In this document: positions 55,075 to 64,000 of the stretch, one piece after another | Position numbering within the stretch: position 1 is the stretch's first letter | Layout of the letters: each line of letters starts with the position of its first letter | Assembly: GCA_023935145.1 (NCBI GenBank) | Contig: CM043702.1 | Coordinates: forward strand, 61,813,501 to 61,877,500 | Source of the DNA: Bretschneidera sinensis | Taxonomy: Eukaryota > Streptophyta > Magnoliopsida > Brassicales > Akaniaceae | Reading direction: 5' to 3' | Length of the DNA stretch: 64,000 nt | Program-made: the position numbers and the translations under genes | Notes under the pieces: model-generated | Told to the model about the DNA's origin: nothing | The model's database searches: none | The model's input: the letters and a program-made list of their open reading frames with translations, nothing else

Positions 55075-56262
55075 ATTCTACCCACCTTATAAGAATTTCG
55101 TCCCTAAAATTGCCTTACATAACTTTAAAAAAACAATTGTGACTAATTTCTCTAGATAGTTGCCTCACGTTCTCATGTAATCTCTTCAACATCTTTATTC
55201 CGCCACAGAACTTGATCTAATGGAATTAATTTATTACACAAGACTTGTTCTTTTTGTCTAAAATTCTCACTGGTACATGTATATAAGCCAAGTCTTTCTG
55301 AACTTCTATAGCTTAGCTCAAAATATTATAATATTCATCATGTAAACACTTTCTGAAAAGGTAAAACATGAAATACATTATATAAATGTTTTAATTCTAG
55401 AGGCAAATCCAAGCTACTCACAACTAGCCCAACTTTCTCAACAACCTCATAAGATCCCACATACCTCGGATTCAGCTTTCCTTTCCTATTTTAAATCTCA
55501 ATACACCTTTTCATTGAGATATTTTTCAATACACCCAATCACCTACTTGAAACTCAAGAGGTTTTTTTTAATTGTCAACATAGCTATTCGGTCTACTATG
55601 TGCTGCTTTACGGTTCTCTCTAACCAATTTGATCCTCCCAGTTGTTAACTCAATAATTGATCCTCTCAGTTCTACACCTTCTACTATACAATGTCTCAAT
55701 CGATGCCATCCCAATACTAGTTTGATACTGATTATTATAAGCAATTTCAATCGATGGCATGTAAGCATCCTAACTTACTGAGAAACTCATCACATTTGCC
55801 ATTAACATATCTTCTAGTACTCTAATAATCCTTTCTGTTTGAGTATGAAAAATTATATTAAATTGCAACTATGTACCCATGGCTTTCTGAAAGCCTCCCC
55901 AAAATCAAGACGTAAATCTAGCATATCTATTTGACACTAGGCTTAATGGCGCTCCATACAACCTAACAATCTCAACCACATGCCTCTTCAATCCTGACCA
56001 CCAGAAATTCTTTCTCAATCCTCTACACATCTTATTGTTACTTGGTTGTATCAAATCTACATCATCATGTGCCTTTCTCATTATCTCCTTTCTCAACTTC
56101 GCATTATTGGGAAGACAACTCCTATGTTCCAATACAAAAATACCTTCACTTCAAATTTTGAACTCATCTAGCTTTCTAGTAAGCACTCAATGCTTAATCT
56201 TTTCTATCTCTTCACCTCTACCTTGTACCTCTAAAAAATTTTACTATGGATGACTGTACAAC
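55075..56262 (-). pseudogene. chromovirus F integrase and C-terminal region
   Basis: Minus strand. 56132-55960 is the integrase zinc-binding region (LPNNAKLRKEIMRKAHDDVD, then KMCRGLRKNFWWSGLKRHV). It jumps directly to YGAPLSLVSNRYARFTS, so about 90 codons with the first catalytic Asp are deleted, and the second Asp (VSDRDPRF) is Asn. Remnants follow of the third-motif segment (TQTERIIRVLEDML, about 55830) and AYNNQYQTSIGMAS, then the C-terminal GKLNPRYVGSYEVVEKVGLV (about 55480-55420) and VFHVLPF. Several stops. Confidence 0.78.
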
Positions 56263-57629
56263 TGTTGTGTGGTTATCTACCTAAATTAATGAGTAAATAA
56301 TCAAACTTGTTTTACTTGCAAGTGCACAAGGTCAACAGTGTAGTATAGTGTGCGAAAGCAAGGTCATCTCCACAGGGATTGGTAAAGTTCGGTTTTTAGA
56401 ATTAGTTTCTTTAAGTAAAAAAGAAATAGAATAACTGTTGTGTGTGATTTGATAATAATAAAGACATAGGGCTTTGATATCCACCACTAGTCATACTTTC
56501 CCAATTTTATAAGGTATCAGTGCACTAGCCTTATCATGTATACCTACTGGTTGCCAACCTAAGGGCATGGTATCTACTCCTTAAGCTATTGATTTCCCTA
56601 AGCAACGAGTTAGGCATGGTATCTACTCTAACTTTTTTCTTCCTTACGGGATTCAACATGGTATCTGCTTGAGTTGTTCCTTAAGAAAGCATAAGTACTA
56701 TGGAAATCGACAACCATATGAGACCTAGGGCATGGTATCTACTCTCGGTTTCCCATGTTGATTAACCTGGGTATCCGGATAAGATATCCCTTGTTACTAA
56801 TGTTAGATCCAGGACTGAGTCATCCAAACTGATCTAACTAATAGGTCCATACCACATGCATACGCTGGCCATACACATACTTATGAGGAACTTAAATAAG
56901 CATAGGCATTAATCAAGTTAAGCAACATAATAAAGGCTATTGGCAAAGATTTATAAATGCATAAATATATGAGAAAGCATAACTAGGGCTTCAATCAAGC
57001 CCTATAAGAAAGTTAGTTACACATGTTGTCTAAAGTAAACATCATATATAAACTAAACATAAGGGAAGAATAAACCCGAGAGAAGAGGCGTCAATTCTCT
57101 CCCAAAGCTTACACTTCCAAGTAAAAGCTAAGAGAAGTGTTCTCTAAGTTGTGATGTGTTATGTGTGCTTTACAGGTGTATTTATAGGGCTTGAGAAGTC
57201 CTAGAAGGCTCATGAGTTCCTAAACTTTCCTAAAACACAAAACTCTTTTATTTCCAAAATAAGGTTATTTCCAAAATAGGGTTATTTCTAAAATAGGGTT
57301 CTACAGTTTACTGTTCATGCCTGTACATGTGCACTCGATCGCATGTGTCTTGCACTTGATCGCAGTGTGCGCTCGATCCCTCTTCTGTGTGCACGATCGC
57401 AATGTGCACTCGATCGCATTGCATGGTGCGATCGATCGCAGATTGACTAGAGACTGCTCCAGGATTTCCAGGCTTCTTCCTTTAAGTGCCAAAACTCCTT
57501 ATTTTCTTCCAAAACCTATAAAACACATGTGAAACACACAAATGGAGTAAAAGAGATAAAATTAACGTAATTAAGGACCTAACAAATGTAAATAAGGGGG
57601 CTTAAATATGAATATTTAAGCACCTATCA
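56263..57629 (-). repeat. 3' LTR of element D (1367 bp)
   Basis: Minus strand TGATAGGTGC (57629) to CCACACAACA (56263). Perfect 10-bp inverted repeat at 57600-57621, CpG palindrome array 57325-57440, TATA-like CCTATAAATAC (minus) near 57180, and four CATGGTATCTACT words (56567, 56614, 56658, 56731). Confidence 0.9.
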
Positions 57630-59041
57630 CACCCCTAAACTTACATATTACTAGTCCCTTAGTAATATTAAATTAAAAACTAAAACGAAAAAAAACAGAC
57701 AAATCTAATGTTCATGGCGTCCAACAAAAGTTTAAATCTTACAAAACTATGATGCGCATTCATGAGCAATCTTAACAGATACAAACATATTTTTGCAATG
57801 AATAAGAGCTTTGAACGCAAATCACTTTCATGAGGCAATTTAAGATATCACAAGTTCGACTTTGGTGCGTGGTGAACTAGCACACAAAAGATTGGGTTTC
57901 CAAGAAATTCAAATGTGTAGTGTTTCGATGACTCAAGATTCACAAACTTCCTATTAGAGTTAACAAATATGGCATAGATTTTTATTTGTGAGATTTTTTG
58001 GCAAGTTAGTTCCCTTAAGCTTTCTTGTTGACTTGTGTAACGAGTGTTTAGCCAATGACTCCCAAACCAGATGGTTTTAGGGCATTAGGTGAAAAGACAC
58101 CCCTAAGGACTTACTAACTCAAGTTAACAAGGCTACGAAACTAATTGATTTTAATGCTAACACTTAGAATTTTTCACCTTTTGACGTGATACTCAATGCT
58201 TACTGAGGCAAGAGGGCCAGTTACTCAGCCGAAAGTTCTTTTTAATGATCACTTAGAATTTTTCACCTTTTGACGTGACACTCAATGCTTATTGAGGCAA
58301 GAGGGCCAGTTACTCAGCGGAAGATTTGTTTTTATTGATCATTACGAGCATTTTTTTTTCTTTTTGAGTACTAATCAATATTTTCTATTTTCATATGCCA
58401 AAATGTCAATCTAATAGGTCATCTAGTTCATAGTTAAGAAAAAGAAACATACCAATCCAAATAACATGTCATACCCCACACAATTATGTGCTAGTGTGCT
58501 TGTGATAGTTTAGGTCAAACTTGTGAATCCTTAAATGTCAAAAAGGCAGTAATCTAGGTTCAAAACTTGATTATTGGCCTACGTGTCCAAAGTGTTAAGC
58601 TCGCTAATGAAGTCAAATCATAAAGTTTTATTGAGATCACAAAAAAGTTTATTGGACAGAATGAACATGCATTTATCTATGAAAATAGCAACAAAACAAA
58701 AAAATGTGGGACATAGTGAGTGTGTGAATGTGTCCCCATACCCCTAAACTTAAATTGCACATTGTCCCCAATGTGTGAATAGCATGGAAGGAGCTGACTC
58801 GAGAGATGGAGAACTGATGGCTGACATGGCTCGTAGCACGCCCCCAAACTTCAACTAAATGCACTCACGCTGTCCTCGAAAAAGAAAAAAAACAAACATA
58901 AAATGGAAAACAATTAATAAACAACAATAGAAAAGTAAACTATGAAATACTAATAATAAACTATGAAAAGGATATGCTTTGGGCTGCCTCCCATGAGCGC
59001 TAAGTTTAACGTCTTCAGCCAGATGGGGTATTCTCTCAACT
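57630..59041 (-). other. 3' untranslated region of element D
   Basis: Holds the purine tract AGTTTAGGGGTG (57630-57641, minus), the 9-bp-stem hairpin (57647-57670), the ~95-bp tandem pair (58155-58345), an internal hairpin/purine module (58736-58778), a third weaker one (58839-58880), and the group motif with GGGAGGCAGCCC (58976-59024). No coding frame. Confidence 0.7.
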
Positions 59042-61540
59042 TTATTCTTTTGGCAGGGAGTACTTAAAGTTCACTTCATGTGGCTCAAGTGCTCTTGGTG
59101 GTGTTGCACATTCATCATGACTTAATCCTTTCAGTGTATTCAATTGTGATTTCTTGTTATCACCCGGTCTTCGATGCATAGGATAGACTTTAGGGAGGTG
59201 CATAGCTTTCAAGATGTTATCAAGGCCAGTTTTTGATGCAGGCTCAATATCCGATCTTTTGAAGCTATGGGCGAAGGCAGCCTCCAATGGATCAGTGTGA
59301 TGGACCTACAAAACTTACTTGACAACACTTTGCATCATACATTCATTAAAACATTCATCATCATTATCATCTTGGGGTAATTTCATTGCATCAAATATCT
59401 TAAATTCTATTGTCTCTCCATTTACTGTCATACTTACAATACCCTTTTTCACATTAATTATTGTATCAGCAGTTCTCATAAAGGGTCTTCCTAAGATGAT
59501 GGGTATAGGTAATGGCATAGGGCATTCTTCCATATCTAGTATAATGAAGTCAGCAGGCAAAATAAACTCACCTACCTTGACCAAGACATTTTCAAGTATA
59601 CCTCTAGGTCTTTTAATGCTTCTATCTGCCAATTGCAAAGTGATGAACGTTGGTTGAAGCTCCCCCAAACCTAGCTTTTCAACTACTGTGTATGGTAGCA
59701 AATTGACACTTGCTCCTAAATCTGGTAATGCTCGCTCAAACAACTGATCACTTATCCTACATGGAATAGTAAAACTACCCGGATCTTTTAGTTTTGGTGG
59801 TATACCGCACTTACCTCTTCAGTTAGAGCCACTGTTTCATATTCTTGAAACTTTCTTTTATTAGTGCAACAATCTTTTAAAAATTTAGCATAAGCAGGAA
59901 TTTGTTTAATTGCATCTAATAAGGGAATGTTAATTTCTACTTTTCTCAAAGTTTCAAAAATATCAAGCAATTTATCATTCTTTGGTGTTACTAACCTTTG
60001 AGGGAAGGGTGGTGCATTCCACTTCTCTACTTCACTTACCTTGGATGCAGATGGCTTAGCTTGAGATGCTTGAGCTAGCTCATTAACTCCTATGATTTTA
60101 CCATTTCGGAGAGTTTTAACGGCTTTTAGCTGCTGATGTCCTCTTGGATTTGGTAGTGTTTGTGTATGGAGTTCACCTTGCTTTCTTTCGCTTAGCTCCT
60201 TAGCAAATTGCCCCATTTGTACCTCTAACTTTTGAATTGCTTGCTCATGTGTTTGTTTTTACTGATCTAATAAAGTCATCAATGTTGTCATTAGTTGCTG
60301 TTGTTGAGTGGCTAATTGCTTTACAAGACTTTCTAGATCATCCTTCTTGGGTTCTGGAACTGGTTGGGCTACTTTATGGAAGTTCTTTTGTTGCCCTTGA
60401 AGGTTCAAGGTGTTTTGATTATTGCTCCATGAGAGGTTGGGGTGGTCTCACCATCCAGGGTTGTATGTATTTGCATATGCACTGTTCGGTCCCACATAAT
60501 TTGCTTGCTCGGGATCTGTAGATGAATACAAATGGCAGGTCTCAGTAGTGTGATCAAATTGAGAACATAAAGCACATACCTGGCTTTGTGTAGCTTGTGG
60601 TCGAGGAGAGATGTTTTGAGTAGACATGGCTTTTACAATCATATCTAGCCTCATATCCAGCTTCCTCTCCAAAGCAGCTATTTGGGTAGAGGGTCCACCA
60701 TTCAGAGTAACCTCATATATAACTTTGCTCTTGACTCCTTGTCTACCTATAAGAGGAGAATTGTTGGGTATGCTCACTTAATGCCTCAAACATCTCCATG
60801 GTTTCTTCACTGCTCTTTTCCATCAGCACACCTCCATAACTAGAATCAACAATACCTTTATTCATGTCATTTAGACCTTCATAAAAGGATAGTACCAGCT
60901 CATCTTGAGGTAGGTTGTGGTGTGAGCATTTGAGTAGTAGCTCTTTGAAGTGTCCCCATGCCTTAAAGAACAGATCTCCATCCCTTTGTTGGAAGGATTA
61001 GATCTCCTTCCTCATTTGCCTCATCTTTTGGGCTGGGAAGAACTTCCTTAGGAATTTGCCAGCCAACTCCTCCCAAGTGTGGATTGAAACTGCAGGCAAA
61101 GAATTGTACCATAGCTTAGCATTATCTTTTAAGGAAAAATTAAATAGAATTAACCTTATTCCATCTTGGTCTAGGCCCTGGATGTGCCGGAATTTGCAGA
61201 GATCAAAGAATTCCCGAAGGTGCAAGTGTGGATCCTCTGCCGGTGTACCTCTAAAGTGAGTCAAAGCATTGAGTATCTGCGGGGATATGTAATAGTTTCC
61301 CTCTACTTTCGGTTGATATGCAATGCTTGAAGGATGGTTGAGGTTCTGTGGGATGAAGGATTGCTTCATCGGTCTTCGTGCAGGTGGTTGCTGGATTTCT
61401 AGCTGTTCCGCCATTGGTAAATCTTCCGTGAATTCCTCTTGCTTCTCCTCAATGTTGTCTCTAAGATTTTGTCGGATGGTTCGCTCAAGCTCGGGATCAA
61501 GGGGAAACACTGTTGGATGTCGGGATCGAAGTCCGTGCAT
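59042..61540 (-). pseudogene. gag-protease of element D
   Basis: ATG 61540 (MHGLRSRHPTVFPLDPELER). Capsid: LTHFRGTPAEDPHLHLREFF, LILFNFSLKDNAKLWYNSLP, W.ELAGKFLRKFFP, then an in-frame stop (60998) and YEGLNDMNKGIVDSSYGG. A frameshift near 60775. Intact zinc knuckle CALCSQFDHTTETC (near 60580). A stop after ANTYNPGW (60448). A Gln/Leu-rich helical part (LATQQQQLMTTLMTLL), then 60216-59788 with PPFPQRL and INIPLLDAIKQIPAYAK. A shift, then the aspartic protease (59743-59315): ALPDLGASVNLLPY active site and PIILGRPFMRTADT. The tail HSFKRSDIEP and NFKYSLPKE ends at 59042, where RT would begin in autonomous relatives. Confidence 0.83.
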
Positions 61541-61798
61541 GAATCAGGTAAAACAGCTTCAGTGCAGTAGTTCAACTCAGCTGCTCGGGTAACTCTCTGT
61601 CCTATTTGCGCCCAATCACATAGAAGTTTGCAATCGATTGCAAGTATTACAGAACCACTGATTATGGTTTGGTGTACCTGAAACAAAAAAGAAATCGATT
61701 AGGGTTTGATGAAAAGTAGAAATAAAGATGGTAAATAAATATAAAAAAAATGATGATTAAACTAAACGAAAGTAATCCTAAAATGAAATTTAGCGCAA

Positions 61799-61816
61799 TC
61801 CCTGGCAACGACGCCA
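61799..61816 (-). other. primer-binding site of element D
   Basis: TGGCGTCGTTGCCAGGGA on the minus strand, six bases inside the LTR; two changes from the element E site, both C/G to T/A transitions. Confidence 0.75.
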
Positions 61817-61822
61817 AAAATT

Positions 61823-63154
61823 TGTTGTGAGGTTATCTACCTAAATTAATAAGTAAATAATCGAACTTGTTTTACTTGCAAGTGCACAAGGTCAACAGTG
61901 TAGTATAGTGTGCGAAAGCAAGGTCATCTCCACAGGGATTGGTAAAGTTCGATTTTTAGAATTAGTTTCTTTAAGTAAAAAGAAATAGAATATCTGTTGT
62001 GTGTGATTTGATAATAATAAAGACATAGGGCTTTGATATCCACCACTAGTCATACTTTCCCAATTTTATAAGGTATCAGTGCACTAGCCTTATCATGTAT
62101 ACCTACTGGTTGCCAACCTAAGGGCATGGTATCTACTCCTTAAGCTATTAATTTCCCTAAGCAACGAGTTAGACAAGGTATCTACTCTAACTCTTTTCTT
62201 CCTTAAGGGATTCAGCATGGTATCTGCTTGAGTTGTTCCTTAAGAAAGCATAAGTACTATGGAAATTGACAACCACATGAGACCTAGGGCATGGTATCTA
62301 CTCCTGGTTTCCCATGTTGATTAACCCGGGTATTCGGATAAGATATCCATTGTTACTAATGTTAGATCCAAGACTCGGTGATCCAAATTGATCTAACTAA
62401 CAGGTCCATACCACATGCATACGCTAGCCATACACATACATATGAGGAACTTAAATAAGCACAGGCATTAATCAAGTTAAGGAACATAATAAAGGCTATT
62501 GGCAAAGATTTATAAATGCATAAATATATGAGAAAGCATAACTAGGGCTTCAATCGAGCCCTATAAGAAAGTTAGTTACACATGCTGTCTAAAGTAAACA
62601 TCATATATAAACTAAACATAAGAGAAGAATAAACCCGAGAAAAGAGGCATCAATTCTCTCCCAAAGCTTACACTTTTAAGGAAAAGCAAAGAGAAGTGTT
62701 CTCTAAGTTGTGATGTGTTGTGTGTGCTTTATAGGTGTATTTATAGGGCTTAAGAAGTCCTAGAAGGTTCATGAGTTCCTAAACTTTCCTAAAACACAAA
62801 ACTCTTTTATTTCCAAAATAGGGTTATGCAGTTTACTGTTCACGCCCGTACATGTGCACTCGATCGCACACGTCTTGCGCTTGATCGCAGTGTGTGCTTG
62901 ATCCCTCTTCTGTGCGCACGATCGCAATGTGCGCTCGATCGCATTGCCTGGTGCGATCGATCGCAGATTGACCAGAGACTGCTCCAGGATTTTCAGACTT
63001 CTTCCTTTAAGTGCCAAAACTGTTTTTTTTCTTCCAAAACCTATAAAACACATGTGAAACACACAAATGGAGTAAAAGAGATAAAATTAATGTAATTAAG
63101 GACCTAACAAATGAAAATAAGGGGGCTTAAATATGAATATTTAAGCACCTATCA
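61823..63154 (-). repeat. 5' LTR of element D (1332 bp)
   Basis: Minus strand TGATAGGTGC (63154) to CTCACAACA (61823). Co-linear with the 3' LTR; inverted repeat at 63125-63146 and CpG array at 62850-62965. The 3' LTR has a short extra duplication of TTATTTCCAAAATA.GGG (57250-57300) not seen here. Confidence 0.9.
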
Positions 63155-63159
63155 ACAAC

Positions 63160-64000
63160 CATATTCGTTAACCATGATCCTCTATCATTGATATTTAACT
63201 TTATTCTTATCTCTTTTAAATCTATCATCAATTTCGCATCAGGACTCCCAATAGCAGTTATCCTTCTTGTAGACTTTCTACTCAATCCATCAGCTATCAC
63301 CTTCGCATTTTCTAGATGATAGTGAATTGTACAATCATAGTTACTAATCAACTCCATCCACCACCTTTTGCCTCAAATTCAACTCTCCCTGGGTAGGTAA
63401 GTATGTCAAACTCTTATAACCCATGAATATCTCACAAGTGGCTCCATACAGATGATGTCTCCAATCTTTAAAGTAAACACTATAGCAGCCAACTCTAAGT
63501 CATGAGTAGGGTAATTTCTATCATGAATCTTCAATTGCCTATAAGTATGGGCCACAAATTTCCGATGTTACACATATCCCAACCATTGATGCGATGTATC
63601 ACTATACATCCCAAATCCTTCATCACTAGAAGGAAACACCAATACTGGAGCTGTAGCCAATTTCTCCTTTAGTAACTGGAAATTTTTCTCACACTTCTCT
63701 CACCATACAAATCTCACCTCTTTCCTGGTTAGTCTATTCAATTGTATTACAATAATAAAAAAAAATCTAAAAGAATCTTCTATAATAACCAGCAACACCA
63801 AGAAAATTCTAATCTCAATCACATTAGTTGGTCTCTCCCAACTTAACATTGCCTCTACCTTTTGTGGATCAACTGTTATGCCATTTCCTGATATTACATG
63901 TTCCAGGAAGGTCATTTCGTTCAGCTAAAATTCACATTTAGGAAATTATAGCATAAAATCTCTCTCCCTCTTCAAAATCTCCAACACAATTTCTAAATGT
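63160..64000 (-). pseudogene. chromovirus F reverse transcriptase end and RNase H
   Basis: Minus strand from the window edge. 63915-63700 is the RT C-terminal region (MTFLEHVISGNGITVDPQKV, then EAMLSWERPTNVIEIRIFL). Degenerate RNase H follows, then 63357-63160 with LISNYDCTIHYHLENAKVIA and DGLSRKS. Stops and shifts between. The frame is interrupted at the insertion of element D and continues at 56262. Confidence 0.8.

Larger units (their letters stand above)
56263..63154 (-). mobile_element. gypsy-type gag-protease element D (6.9 kb)
   Basis: Complete minus-strand element: 5' LTR 61823-63154, primer site 61799-61816, gag-protease 61540-59042, 3' untranslated region 57630-59041, 3' LTR 56263-57629. 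Perfect target duplications ACAAC (56258-56262 and 63155-63159). Sister family of C: LTR ends, leader and gag align. No RT, RNase H or integrase. Confidence 0.9.
45547..64000 (-). mobile_element. Ty3/gypsy chromovirus (Tekay-type) F, 3' half
   Basis: Minus-strand element entering from the right edge. Pol fragments at 63160-64000 and 55075-56262, 3' LTR at 45547-46578 plus 54031-55074. Element D (56263-63154) splits pol; element E (46579-54025) splits the LTR. RNase H text YDCTIHYHLENAKVIADGLS, integrase zinc-binding text and the GKLNPRYVG C-terminal region are those of Tekay/Del chromoviruses. It inserted into copia gag 4 (CCTTA at 45542-45546 is the possible target copy; its partner is off-window). 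Dead. Confidence 0.82.

Overview
The window reads as an intergenic, heterochromatin-like block of a flowering-plant genome, probably a eudicot; the species cannot be told from it. I found no convincing host protein gene, rRNA or tRNA. Almost everything is transposable-element DNA: Ty1/copia and Ty3/gypsy LTR retrotransposons in several stages of decay and one Mutator-like (MULE) DNA transposon, nested up to three deep. The plant assignment rests on initiator-Met tRNA primer sites in the copia elements, Tork/Tnt1-type gag-pol, Tekay-type gypsy pol, Athila/Tat-type primer sites and gag, and MULE termini with a 9-bp target duplication.

Layout. (1) 1-5291: two minus-strand Tork-type copia elements. 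Element 1 (1-3164, cut by the window edge) sits inside the gag of element 2 (3165-5291, whose remainder also lies left of the window). (2) 5292-15496: an AT-rich mosaic of LTRs of one uncharacterised family (L1-L5), a copia gag start and a decayed gypsy gag. (3) 15497-19493: a 2.8-kb LTR with TGTAG/CTACA ends, an Ogre/Tat-like primer site, and leader DNA holding a ~300-bp tandem duplication. (4) 19494-37074: a MULE with TTTAATTAA/TTTAATCAA target duplications, a broken transposase on the minus strand and a GRF-like zinc-finger remnant on the plus strand. A plus-strand copia (24888-36580) is inserted in it. That copia's 5' LTR in turn holds a gag-only gypsy element (25024-29691) and a truncated gypsy LTR (30079-31097). 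(5) 37084-45546: an unassigned coding-like remnant, then a copia gag split by gypsy-like element C (37843-44529, TSD ACTTG). (6) 45547-64000: the 3' half of a minus-strand Tekay-type chromovirus F. Element E (46579-54025) is inserted in its LTR and element D (56263-63154, TSD ACAAC) in its pol.

Functional reading. None of the pol genes looks intact: stops, frameshifts and lost catalytic residues are everywhere. Elements A, C, D and E form a related group that carries gag with or without protease but no reverse transcriptase, RNase H or integrase. All four keep a conserved post-ORF segment, hairpins beside polypurine tracts, and LTRs. They look like non-autonomous elements mobilised in trans, comparable to the known TR-GAG class. 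The most interesting signals are in their non-coding parts: a repeated hairpin-plus-polypurine module, a stem with a two-sided compensatory change between C and D, and CpG-rich palindromic arrays upstream of the TATA box in unrelated LTR families. In the copia elements the primer-binding motif is itself repeated two to four times.
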